The notes: generated by a model from the sequence alone, not told the origin. 8,446 nucleotides of DNA from an uncultured Pseudomonadota bacterium (GCA_946478635.1 CAMLCX010000194.1:1-8446), one strand, 5' to 3'. Shown: positions 1-6,854, counted from the first letter of the stretch. Translations and numbers: made by a program.

Positions 1-17
1 TTACCGTCCACGTGTGA

Positions 18-992
18 CTATTGAAGCGAGTCGATATACCCCGATTTGTCCAACTCTTCGATGAACCTAAGATCGGCAAAATCTTTAGGGTCGGCAATTT
101 TCGCCGCTGGCACCCGCTTCGACAAATCATTCAATATCGCCTTGAAACCTTCCAGGCTCGGATAGGGCTTCGCTTGCGTGAAACCGCGCAGCTGCTGATA
201 GGTCTCTTCCAGTTCCTTTGGATCTTTAATGCGCATGCGGATCGACAACGCCCGCTTGGTGGTCGCGGGGTCTTTGCGCACCACGGCCGCTCCTTCGACG
301 ACCGATTTGACAACCCGCCGCGCCAAATCCGGCCGTGCCGCGATATATTTTTTCGTCGAGATCAATCCGGCATGTTGATAGGGAATCACGGTTTCTTCCA
401 GGTTCATCATCACCCGCCCGCCGTTCTCGATGGCCCTCTTGTGGTCGGGCGGATCGAAAATCGCGCCATCCACGGACTTCGCCATCAGCGCGGCGACGCG
501 GGTCGGCGTATCGCCGATCTGCAAGATGGTGACGTCGGTATCGGGATTCAAACCGAGCTTCGAGACCATCAGCCGGGTGCCAAAATCCGACGCCGTGCCG
601 AAACGCGACACCGCCAGACGTTTTCCCTTGAGGTCCGCGGCGGTCTTGATGTCCACGCGCACGACCAGGCGCGATACTAAGTAATTTAGAAAGCCCGCGA
701 TCATCGTCACGTCGGCGCCCTGAAGCCGGGTCGGCGTCATCAGCAATCCCGTGTAAACCGCGAACTGGGTTTCGCCCGCGATTAACGCGGTCTGGCCGAG
801 CGACGCAGCCAGGTAAAGCACTTCTGCGTCAAGGCCGTTCTTGTCAAAAAGTTTCGCCTCCTTGGTCACCCAAAGGAGCGCGTTGCTGGTCGTCGTGCCC
901 GAGTAGCTTATGCGCAGCTTGTCAGCGGCGGATACGTTATCCACCCAGACAAGAGCAACAACCAGGATGATGAGTGATAATTGTCGGCGCAT
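18..992 (-). CDS. NitT/TauT-type (NMT1/THI5-like) ABC transporter substrate-binding protein
   Basis: A 324-residue exported solute-binding protein. The N-terminus MRRQLSLIILVVALVW is a basic then hydrophobic signal peptide ending near VSA-A (residues 20-23), and the mature chain begins DKLRISYSGTT. Family-like segments follow: an early strand, LFDKNGLDAEVLYL, GETQFAVYTG, a DLKGKRLAVSRFGT segment, and a late GAIFDPPDH segment. Such proteins bind small organic ligands in the periplasm and deliver them to an ABC permease. No permease or ATPase lies in this window, so it may be an orphan or its partners may lie beyond position 1. The frame stays open upstream to 1040, but that extension only translates a palindromic repeat. 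The ATG at 992 is preferred because it directly precedes the signal peptide and has a purine-rich GGGAGGGTGAGGGG upstream. It is last in the minus-strand cluster; the stop is TAG. Ligand unknown; family call firm. Confidence 0.85.
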   Translation of the reverse strand: MRRQLSLIILVVALVWVDNVSAADKLRISYSGTTTSNALLWVTKEAKLFDKNGLDAEVLYLAASLGQTALIAGETQFAVYTGLLMTPTRLQGADVTMIAGFLNYLVSRLVVRVDIKTAADLKGKRLAVSRFGTASDFGTRLMVSKLGLNPDTDVTILQIGDTPTRVAALMAKSVDGAIFDPPDHKRAIENGGRVMMNLEETVIPYQHAGLISTKKYIAARPDLARRVVKSVVEGAAVVRKDPATTKRALSIRMRIKDPKELEETYQQLRGFTQAKPYPSLEGFKAILNDLSKRVPAAKIADPKDFADLRFIEELDKSGYIDSLQ

Positions 993-993
993 G

Positions 994-1033
994 CCCCTCA
1001 CCCTCCCCTCTCCCGCAAGCGGGCGAGGGTAAG
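994..1033. repeat. REP-like palindrome upstream of the binding-protein gene
   Basis: The arms CCCTCTCCCGC and GCGGGCGAGGG are inverted around AA, with one mismatch. CCCTCTCCCGC-type palindromes of this kind are common intergenic repeats in many proteobacterial-like genomes. The element touches the start of the binding-protein gene at 992, and its purine-rich minus strand seems to supply that gene's Shine-Dalgarno sequence. Confidence 0.6.
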
Positions 1034-1050
1034 AAATCAATGACCCGTGA

Positions 1051-1095
1051 CCGAACGTTTTGAACGATTTGAACGGCTTGAACGTTTTGAACTCT
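1051..1095. repeat. Nonamer tandem repeat array (TTGAACGNN)
   Basis: Five 9-nt units lie in a row: CCGAACGTT, TTGAACGAT, TTGAACGGC, TTGAACGTT and TTGAACTCT. The last ends at the TAA stop (1095-1097, minus strand) of the 350-residue gene. The first six bases are nearly fixed, followed by G and two variable bases. The same units recur in another order at 8125-8226, so this is a dispersed family rather than a local stutter. Confidence 0.75.
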
Positions 1096-2147
1096 TATTC
1101 CCGTATAACTTTGGTGACCGACCGCGTCGAACCGCCTTCCGGCGTGCTCTGGCCCCAGACATGGATGTACTGCGATTGGGAGCCGTCGCCGCCGGCGACG
1201 ACGACGAGAATGTCTTCCGGCTTGTCGGTCACGGGAATGACGCTTTCGCGCGTCAACTTGAGATCGGAGCGGCGCTTGACTCGTTGTGCAAAGGTCTCGT
1301 CGGGGAGATCCTTCATGCGATAAGCGGCCCGCTCCCAGATAAACTTTTGCACGTCTTTTTTGCTGAAACCGTCGCCGGCGATAATCTTGGCATGCTCCGG
1401 ACAGATCACCATGATCGCTTCCGGTCCCGACGGCCCGTCCATTTTCTGCGCGAAGTTGATCAATATTCCTTCCGCCTTCGAACTGTCCAAGTCCGACGCG
1501 CGCACGGAGGCATCGGCGCTGATCGCGGTCACGGTGCTCTGCTCCGCTTTGAAACCGCGCTCGACATGCAGCGGTTCCCATGGGCTCGCTTCCTCGTTCT
1601 CGCCGACGCAGATGGAATATTTCCCCGGCCAGCCAAGCGTCGCTTTGCACGTCGTGCCGGGATAGGAGCCGCCGATATTGCGTTTCACCAGTTGCACGAA
1701 GCGGCCGATGGTCGCGTTGGCGCGCCAACCCTCGCCCAAAGCATTGGACCCGCCGTTGATGTTTAACTGCTTGCGGATCGGACCGTTGACGATGATCATC
1801 ACCGCCGGCCCTCCGGTAGTCGCTTGCAGAGCGTAAAGATTGAGCTTGGGATCGGTTAACGCTTCGACGGCCGCGATCAGCACGGGCATGTACTCCGGCT
1901 TGCAGCCCGCCATGACGCCGTTGATGGCGATTTTTTCCACCGTGGCGTGCGCCCAGCGCGGCGGCACCGCGCCGATCACATCCTGCGCGCCGCGCTTCGT
2001 CGCGGCAAGCATTTCTCCGACCCGCTCTTCGGTCGACGGAATGATCGGCAAGCCGTCACCCCAGCCTTTTTCCTCAAAAAACGCCTGCGCTGCCCAAATA
2101 TCGTCGGGAATTTCGAATCGCTCTGCTTGCAATGCCGCCGTTGCCAT
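1095..2147 (-). CDS. Conserved protein of unknown function, neighbour of the UGSC selenoprotein
   Basis: A 350-residue soluble protein with no signal peptide or membrane segment. Residues that look family-typical are WGDGLPIIPSTEERV near the N-terminus, VEKIAINGVMAGCKPEYMPV, a GGPAVMIIVNGPI strand, NGGSNALGEGWRANATIGR, GKYSICVGENEEASPWEPL and ICPEHAKIIAGDGFSK. From memory, proteins with the DGLP(I/V)xPxTEERV and AGCxPEYxPV blocks are widespread in actinobacterial and Rokubacteria-like genomes and are often next to UGSC proteins. Their activity is not known to me. Cysteines in the AGCKPEY, TTCKATL, SICVGE and VICPEH blocks make a redox or metal role possible but unproven. A GTG at 2156 is in frame, but it lies inside the ribosome-binding stretch AAGGGTGG, so the ATG at 2147 is chosen. 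It is separated from the selenoprotein stop by about 210 bp that include a REP-like pair. Confidence 0.85.
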   Translation of the reverse strand: MATAALQAERFEIPDDIWAAQAFFEEKGWGDGLPIIPSTEERVGEMLAATKRGAQDVIGAVPPRWAHATVEKIAINGVMAGCKPEYMPVLIAAVEALTDPKLNLYALQATTGGPAVMIIVNGPIRKQLNINGGSNALGEGWRANATIGRFVQLVKRNIGGSYPGTTCKATLGWPGKYSICVGENEEASPWEPLHVERGFKAEQSTVTAISADASVRASDLDSSKAEGILINFAQKMDGPSGPEAIMVICPEHAKIIAGDGFSKKDVQKFIWERAAYRMKDLPDETFAQRVKRRSDLKLTRESVIPVTDKPEDILVVVAGGDGSQSQYIHVWGQSTPEGGSTRSVTKVIRE

Positions 2148-2190
2148 AAATGCCACCCTTCAAAAACTAACGAGCAGTTGGCTCCCATTC

Positions 2191-2274
2191 CGTCATTCCC
2201 GCGCACGCGGGAATCCAGGTGTTTGTAGCAAAGCCGAAGCTGGATACCGGTATGTTCACCGGCGTGACAAAACC
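2191..2274. repeat. Paired REP-like inverted repeats
   Basis: The left part holds a near-perfect palindrome at 2195-2214 (ATTCCCGC, GCAC, GCGGGAAT) inside the familiar GTCATTCCC...GGGAATCCAG element. The right part (2240-2267, CTGGATACCGG...CACCGGCGTGAC) is a diverged inverted copy, so the pair could fold into a larger two-armed structure. It fills most of the 210-bp gap between the selenoprotein stop and the start of the 350-residue gene. Transcript processing or attenuation there is possible but not shown. A related right-end fragment occurs at 6855-6879. Confidence 0.6.
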
Positions 2275-2357
2275 GGGACAAGACATTAACCGAAACAGTT
2301 CCGGCTTCGATTCTCTGAACCAACGCGAGACCGAAATCCGGGACACGAATAAACTTC

Positions 2358-2909
2358 TTACGCGACTTTCGCTTGCGCCGCCGCGGGATCAAGCAGAATA
2401 TTCACCAATTTATCAAAAGCTGCGTCGGCCCGCCTATTCACTTCGTCCAGCTTCACGGTGCCGATCGGATGCTGGACGACGAGCACCGGATGATCCGGCG
2501 CGCCGAAAGCTTCCTTTTCGGATTTCGCGAGCGCGTCGAAAGCGTGGGTAATCACCGTGACCGCAAACCTGCCGCGCTTCTGCAGTTCGATCGAGTCGTG
2601 GACACTCCACGACGTGCACGAGCCTCAATCGCCGAGACCGCTAAGAATAAAGTCGGCCTGGGCCGCCAGCTCATCGAGATATTCTTTGGGCGCCCCTTGC
2701 TGCGCCGTGAGCTTGCGCCGCTTGACGACGCCGGCGACGCCGTACTTCTCGCGCAGCAGCTGCTCGAAGCGCTCGCCCAATTTGTCCGCGTTCGGCTTGC
2801 TGTTATCAAGCAGTCCGATAACCTTGCCGCGCAAATCGCCAAACTTCGGCAAACCGGCGACCCGCGCCGCCGACGTTTGCGTTTTTCCTTCCGGACTGAG
2901 AATGATCAT
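2358..2909 (-). CDS. UGSC-motif selenoprotein (selenocysteine at in-frame TGA 2625-2627)
   Basis: Read through one in-frame TGA, this is a 183-residue protein ending in TAA. Residues 1-94 end in DFILSGLGD, codon 95 is TGA, and the same frame continues GSCTSWSVHDSIELQKRG, giving U95-G96-S97-C98. This is the signature of the UGSC-containing selenoprotein family known from metagenomic selenoproteome surveys, whose cysteine forms read CGSC. Later blocks are AVTVITHAF (116-124) and VLVVQHPIG (142-150). U95 and C98 are spaced like a CxxC redox pair, so a thiol/selenol oxidoreductase role is inferred; the substrate is unknown. The N-terminus has a GKVIGLLDNSKPNAD segment, and there is no signal peptide. 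The ATG at 2909 has a strong AAGGAGG nine bases upstream. It sits 34 nt after the amidohydrolase stop, so co-transcription is likely. Treating the TGA as a stop would leave a truncated 94-residue product. Decoding needs selenocysteine machinery elsewhere in the genome. Confidence 0.92.
2595..2613 (-). promoter_or_regulatory. Candidate bacterial SECIS hairpin
   Basis: On the minus strand, 11 nt after the TGA, GTCGTGG and CCACGAC form a perfect 7-bp stem around the loop AGUGU. An extra A-U pair would leave a GUG triloop. The loop begins 18 nt after the UGA and has G at its second position and a GU step. That fits the usual bacterial pattern of a short-distance, coding-region hairpin with G near the start of a small apical loop, bound by SelB. 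The stem lies within codons for STSWSVHDS-type residues of the same gene. Confidence 0.8.
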
Positions 2910-2943
2910 TCTGCTCGCCCTCCTTACTGGCTCGAACTATTGA

Positions 2944-4038
2944 TCAAAGGCCATAGAACGTTTTCGGATTATCGTAGAGTATCTTCTGCACGGCGGCCTG
3001 TGGAATATCGCCCTTGTCGGCCCGCGACTGCAACTCCTTGCGAAATTCGAGCTCCATGGACGGATCGCGGTGCGTATAATCCGATCCCACCATCAGATTA
3101 TTCTCGCCTACCGTTTTGATGATATACGGAAGATCTTCATCGACCTGGCACGTAATATAGACCCGGTTCTCCTCGAACACATTCAAAGGCACCTCGATCA
3201 GCGGCACGCCGAGCACGCTGGTGCTTTCGCGTCCCTGCTGGCGCAATTGCTGGCGACGGAGATCGTAGGCGACGAAGGGCGTCCACATGGAACCCGCCTC
3301 GATGCACCCGAAGCGTAGCTTGGGAAACTTTACCGGCACCTTATGAAGAATAAGCCCGAGCACGCCGTTGATCGCGGCGCCCTTGGTGCGCATGAATTGG
3401 CCGTGCGAAAACTCCCGCGCCGGCGAGAAGTCCGGCACGCCCGAGCCGGTGTGAATGCAGATCGGCAAATCGAGCTGCTCGGCTTCAGCATAGAAAGGCT
3501 CGAAGTACGGGTCGGCCGGATACTTGCCCGCCTCGCGATCGCCTTTCTTCAACACTCCGCAGGCGCCATGATCTTTCGCCCAGCGGATTTCCGCCAGGGT
3601 ATCCTCCATACTCTGGAGAGGTGGCATGCAGACCCAGCGCAATCTTCCGCCCGATTGCTTGCAGCGATCCCCGAGCCAGCGGTTGTAGCTGCGCCGCATG
3701 GCCGCGTTGATCTCCGGCTTTTCCGTCGATTCCATCAAAAAAAGCGTAGGGTAAATGACTTGGATGTCGGTGCCCAACTCGTCCATATGCTTAAGCCGGG
3801 CCTTGACGTCGAGCAACTCGCGCGTCTCCACCGTGGTGCCGGAATCCTTATCGCTGCGGATGAAGCGAATCTGACGCCTGCCGTCGATCACCCAGTAGCG
3901 CGCCGGCGGCAGCTTTGGATCCGGATTGGACGGGAAAGCGGTTGCAGGTTTGAATTGCGAATCCCCGTCGGCCATGTACTCCCAAGTGGCGTCCGTTTCG
4001 TCGATATGAGTATCTGCGTCGATAATCCCCACTTCCAT
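2944..4038 (-). CDS. Amidohydrolase-2 family metal-dependent hydrolase/decarboxylase
   Basis: A 364-residue cytoplasmic TIM-barrel enzyme of the amidohydrolase-2 family (the group containing ACMSD and gamma-resorcylate decarboxylase). Likely metal ligands are D9 and H11 in IDADTH, H196 in LPICIHTGSG and D320 in VGSDYTHRDP. Other landmarks are IQVIYPTLFL, GRLRWVCMPPLQS and the C-terminal NPKTFYGL. A D-x-H first pair instead of H-x-H resembles the decarboxylase-type members, so the reaction may be C-C cleavage rather than amide hydrolysis; substrate unknown. It heads the minus-strand cluster, 34 nt before the selenoprotein. The ATG at 4038 has AAGGAG only one base upstream, too close, so the in-frame GTG at 4032 (7-nt spacing) may be the true start; it would give an N-terminus nearly matching the paralogue at 4314. 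The stop is TGA. Confidence 0.88.
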   Translation of the reverse strand: MEVGIIDADTHIDETDATWEYMADGDSQFKPATAFPSNPDPKLPPARYWVIDGRRQIRFIRSDKDSGTTVETRELLDVKARLKHMDELGTDIQVIYPTLFLMESTEKPEINAAMRRSYNRWLGDRCKQSGGRLRWVCMPPLQSMEDTLAEIRWAKDHGACGVLKKGDREAGKYPADPYFEPFYAEAEQLDLPICIHTGSGVPDFSPAREFSHGQFMRTKGAAINGVLGLILHKVPVKFPKLRFGCIEAGSMWTPFVAYDLRRQQLRQQGRESTSVLGVPLIEVPLNVFEENRVYITCQVDEDLPYIIKTVGENNLMVGSDYTHRDPSMELEFRKELQSRADKGDIPQAAVQKILYDNPKTFYGL

Positions 4039-4313
4039 TCTCCTTACGGTTTCATGTTATTTTGATAATTAGTACGTCCCTTGGCGATTTAAAAGAGCCT
4101 GCTTGCGATACTTCCGCGATTTCGCGGCGGCCTGCTGTTGTTACTTAATACAAAGTCACAGCTCCGTCAAAAGTCTGCAACGATGGAGTGGCGGGAATCC
4201 AAAACCTTGAACCTGGAACTTTGAACGTTGAACCGAACCTTCAATGCCATTGACACCCGCGAATGACCGGTGTTAATCGGAAACCTCGCCTAACTAAAAA
4301 GGGGAATAATCAC
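4039..4313. promoter_or_regulatory. Divergent intergenic promoter region
   Basis: This 275-bp gap separates two divergent paralogous amidohydrolase genes and should hold both promoters. On the plus strand a perfect TTGACA (4250-4255), a 16-nt spacer and GTTAAT (4272-4277) would start transcription about 30 nt before the ATG at 4314. On the minus strand TTTAAA (4088-4093), a 17-nt spacer and AATTAT (4065-4070) is a weaker candidate, with a start near 4058. A perfect palindrome CCGCGA-TT-TCGCGG (4114-4127) between them could be an operator. GAAC-rich sequence lies at 4207-4238. All sites are read by eye. Confidence 0.35.
4207..4238. repeat. GAAC-rich irregular repeat
   Basis: Five GAAC motifs (in TTGAAC, GGAAC, TTGAAC, TTGAAC, CGAAC) occur within about 32 bp. 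The sequence resembles the TTGAACGNN nonamer arrays at 1051 and 8125 but lacks their strict 9-nt period, so it is either a decayed relative or a chance likeness. Confidence 0.4.
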
Positions 4314-5426
4314 ATGAACGGAATCATCGATGCCGATACGCACATCGCCGAATCGGAGAGCATGTGGAACCTGATCGATCGCCGCATGTTCCATCGCCGC
4401 CCCGTAATGGTCGCCGCGCCGGACGACACGCTCTATCGGGACTTCAACGTGCTGTGGCTCATCGACGGCAATATTTTCCCCAAAGCCGCGGGCAAGGGCG
4501 GATTTCGCCTGATCACGCCGGCGGCGTCACAGCGCGAAAGCGGAAGAACCGACATCCATCGCGCCAGCCGGGAAATCAGCGACGTTGATGGCCGACTGGC
4601 CGACATGGACAAGGCCGGCGTCGCCGTCCAGGTCATCTACCCCACATTGTTTCTCGTGCAGGTAACCGATGACGTTTCTTTAGAAGGGGCTCTCTGCGCC
4701 GCCTACAATAAATACCTCGCAGGGGTCTACCACGGCGCAAAGGGCCGGCTGCGTTGGGTCGCTGTGCTGCCGCTCCATTCCATCGACGAATCCATCGAGC
4801 AAATGCACGAAGCCAGGCAAAACGGCGCCGTCGGAATATTTTTCAGCGGCATCGTCGGATCCTTGACGCTCAACAATCCGCACTTTCATCCGATCTACGC
4901 CGAGGCAGAAAAGCTCGGCCTGCCGATCTGCATCCACACCGGACAAAGCTGCCGTTATTTGCGGGATTTTTTCGATCTCGAATTGAACGGAACCTTCGCC
5001 GCCTCGCACCTTCCGCCAATCATCGGCTTCCGTGATCTCGTCGCCGGCGAGATTCCCGAAAAGTTTCCCGAGTTGAAGTTCGGCTTCCTGGAAGCCTCGG
5101 CAAGCTGGGTGCCGTATCTCTACCATCACCTGAAACGCTCCGCCCGCCCGCGCCCGTCATTTCCCAACGCGCGCTGGAAGCACGCCTCGTGCAAGGATCT
5201 GTTCCGCGACTGTCGCATCTACGTCGCCTGCGAAGCGGACGAAGACATCCCCTACTTGGCAGAATTTATCGGCGAGGATCATTTGATGATCGGCTCCGAT
5301 TACGGCCACAACGATCCGGCGGAAGAGAAACTGCTGGTGCAAACAATGCGATCGCGCGAGGATCTGTCGGGAGAATTAGTCGACAAAATTCTGGTTCACA
5401 ACCCCAAACAGTTTTACTCGCTCTAG
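4314..5426 (+). CDS. Amidohydrolase-2 family metal-dependent hydrolase/decarboxylase (paralogue)
   Basis: A 370-residue cytoplasmic TIM-barrel enzyme, clearly homologous to the divergent gene at 2944-4038. Shared landmarks are GIIDADTHI, QVIYPTLFL, GRLRWVA.LPL, LPICIHTG, a GSDY.H.DP segment and a C-terminal NPK.FY.L. Predicted metal ligands are D8, H10, H208 and D329, the same spacing at the N-terminus as the E-x-H pair of gamma-resorcylate decarboxylase. It differs from its paralogue in residues 20-90 and in an RPRPSFPNARWKH insert near 278-290, so the two probably act on different substrates. The frame is open from 4263, but the ATG at 4314 is preferred: it has AAAGGGG upstream, lies downstream of the candidate promoter and aligns with the paralogue's N-terminus. 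It is followed after 46 nt by a TctC-type binding protein, probably in one operon. Confidence 0.88.
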   Translation: MNGIIDADTHIAESESMWNLIDRRMFHRRPVMVAAPDDTLYRDFNVLWLIDGNIFPKAAGKGGFRLITPAASQRESGRTDIHRASREISDVDGRLADMDKAGVAVQVIYPTLFLVQVTDDVSLEGALCAAYNKYLAGVYHGAKGRLRWVAVLPLHSIDESIEQMHEARQNGAVGIFFSGIVGSLTLNNPHFHPIYAEAEKLGLPICIHTGQSCRYLRDFFDLELNGTFAASHLPPIIGFRDLVAGEIPEKFPELKFGFLEASASWVPYLYHHLKRSARPRPSFPNARWKHASCKDLFRDCRIYVACEADEDIPYLAEFIGEDHLMIGSDYGHNDPAEEKLLVQTMRSREDLSGELVDKILVHNPKQFYSL

Positions 5427-5472
5427 ATCTATAACTGACAAATCTCCGCTTTTAACAGAGGGATAAAGCTCT

Positions 5473-6498
5473 ATGAAGAAGCATCTGCTGGTTTTGATTT
5501 GCAGTCTATTCGCCGCGGAAGCGTGGGGGCAGACTCCGTATTACCAGGGAAAAACAATTACGGTGCTGGCCGCCGCCAGCGCGGGCAGCGCCTACGATCT
5601 CTACGCGCGCCTCATGGCGCAGTTCATGGGCAAGCATATTCCGGGGAATCCAAGTTTCATCGTGCAAAACATGACCGGCGCGGGCTCGATCATCGGCGCC
5701 AACTATCTCTACAACATTTCCAAACCCGATGGATTGACCATCGGCGCGATTCAGCCTTCCATCTACTTCAATCAGCTCATGAAGCAGAAAGAGGTGAGAT
5801 ACGATTGGGCGAAATTCGGCTGGATCGGCAGCTCCGACAAGTCGGATTACCTTCTCTACATGCGCGCCGATCTGCCCTACAAAACTCTGGCCGACGTGCG
5901 CAAAGCAAAGGAGCCGCCCAAATGCGGCTCAACAGGGGCCGGCACCTCGGGCAGTTACATGCCGAAGCTGTTGGAAGAAACGCTCGGCACGAAGTTTACA
6001 ATCGTTGCCGGCTACCAAGGCGGCGGCGAAATCGATCTCGCCGTCGAGCGCGGCGAGCTTCATTGCCGCGCCTTTACCATCCAGGCGTATCATTCGCGCG
6101 AGCCGTACCACACCTGGCGCAAGAAAGGCTTTGCGCGCATCCTGATGCAAACCGGTCAAACGCGCGATCCGCGCTTGGCCGATGTGCCGACGCTGCGCGA
6201 GTTAATGGACGACTTCAAAACCCCGGAAACGGAAAGGCGCCTGGTGCCGATGGTGTTGGCCGCGACCGATTTCGGCAGGCCCATCGTCGCGCCTCCGGGC
6301 ATTCCCGCCGATCGGATGAAAATCCTGCGCGAAGCCTTTCTCAAAACCATGAAAGACCCCGAGCTGTTGGCGGAAGCCAAGCGCAAAAACTTCGACATCA
6401 CACCATCCACCGGTGAAGAGCTCGAAGCGCTGGCCAAACACGTCATGTCCCAGCCGCCGGAGATTGTGGAGCGGGTCAGGATTCTGATGGACCAGTGA
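5473..6498 (+). CDS. Tripartite tricarboxylate transporter (TctC/Bug) family substrate-binding protein
   Basis: A 341-residue exported binding protein. The signal peptide MKKHLLVLICSLFAAEAWG ends before QTPYYQGKTITVLAAASAGS. Typical Bug/TctC features follow: AGSAYDLYARLMAQFMGKHIPG, a VQNMTGAGSIIGANYLYN block, CGSTGAGTSGSYMP in the ligand loop, the GYQGGGEIDLAVERGE segment and a late APPGIPADRMKILREAF helix. These proteins bind carboxylates and related small acids in the periplasm, normally for a TctAB membrane pair, but the family is often present as many orphan copies without TctAB. None is visible here. It lies 46 nt after the amidohydrolase, so ligand and enzyme substrate may match. A GAGGG stretch about 11-12 bases upstream of the ATG is the likely ribosome site. 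The ligand cannot be read from sequence. Confidence 0.88.
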   Translation: MKKHLLVLICSLFAAEAWGQTPYYQGKTITVLAAASAGSAYDLYARLMAQFMGKHIPGNPSFIVQNMTGAGSIIGANYLYNISKPDGLTIGAIQPSIYFNQLMKQKEVRYDWAKFGWIGSSDKSDYLLYMRADLPYKTLADVRKAKEPPKCGSTGAGTSGSYMPKLLEETLGTKFTIVAGYQGGGEIDLAVERGELHCRAFTIQAYHSREPYHTWRKKGFARILMQTGQTRDPRLADVPTLRELMDDFKTPETERRLVPMVLAATDFGRPIVAPPGIPADRMKILREAFLKTMKDPELLAEAKRKNFDITPSTGEELEALAKHVMSQPPEIVERVRILMDQ

Positions 6499-6540
6499 GG
6501 AATTCATCACGCCAGGACCGCAATACGACGCAGCGTCCTC

Positions 6541-6620
6541 GTAGGGGCGGGTTTTAAACTCGCCCGTGGGGTGGTGTGGGTCCGAATCCGGTCAGGGCAG
6601 GTTTCAAACCTGCCCCTACA
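6541..6620. repeat. GTAGGGGCGGGTTT-type palindromes, inverted pair
   Basis: Two related palindromes face each other. The left (6541-6565) is GTAGGGGCGGGTTTTAAACT then CGCCC. The right (6590-6619) contains a perfect 10-bp inverted repeat, GGGCAGGTTT and AAACCTGCCC, around a central C (6595-6615) and ends CCCCTAC. The outer GTAGGGGC and GCCCCTAC ends are complementary, so the 80-bp unit could fold as one large structure like a bacterial interspersed mosaic element. A third copy is at 6821-6847. Confidence 0.75.
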
Positions 6621-6820
6621 TTTCATTGCAATCAGACCTCCCACGGTTCAATCGCCTTTGCCTAGCTCACGGAACTCGCGCTTCCGACGCGAACGACTCT
6701 TTGGTTGCGCGCGGATCAACACTGCCGCTCTCACTCGCTCGAAAGAACCGTCGCCTCACCATCATGCAGGTCCTTCTACTTCGCTGAATAAACTCCGGCG
6801 GACTTCCGCAAGAATCTGGC

Positions 6821-6847
6821 GTAGGGGCGGGTTTGAAACCCGCCCTT
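6821..6847. repeat. GTAGGGGCGGGTTT-type palindrome, single copy
   Basis: GTAGGGGCGGGTTT followed by GAAACCCGCCC is the same element as at 6541 and 6590, here as one palindrome (GGGCGGGTTT and AAACCCGCCC around G). The right end departs from the GTAC-like closure of the other copies. Confidence 0.7.
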
Positions 6848-6854
6848 CCCAGCG

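Noticed and set aside
993..1040. Longer start (1040) for the ABC binding protein
   Set aside because: The extra 16 residues (ISYPRPLAGEGRVRG-like) are a translation of the palindromic repeat, and they would place the signal peptide internally.
2358..2555. Separate 65-residue gene starting at GTG 2555
   Set aside because: The GTG is valine 119 of the selenoprotein; there is no ribosome site before it, and the sequence is the C-terminal part of the same domain.
2625..2627. Nonsense mutation or pseudogene at the TGA
   Set aside because: The frame continues in phase for 88 more codons with family-like residues, the codons after it read GSC as the UGSC motif requires, and a SECIS-like hairpin follows. 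A decayed gene would not be expected to show all three.
2434..2628. Alternative-frame 64-residue ORF overlapping the TGA (frameshift explanation)
   Set aside because: It starts with TTG, has no ribosome site of its own and no recognisable protein pattern, whereas the in-phase continuation gives a known motif. It is a shadow.
5926..5970. CGST in the TctC protein as a second CGSC/UGSC-like site
   Set aside because: It lies in the glycine-rich ligand loop typical of Bug/TctC proteins and lacks the second cysteine.
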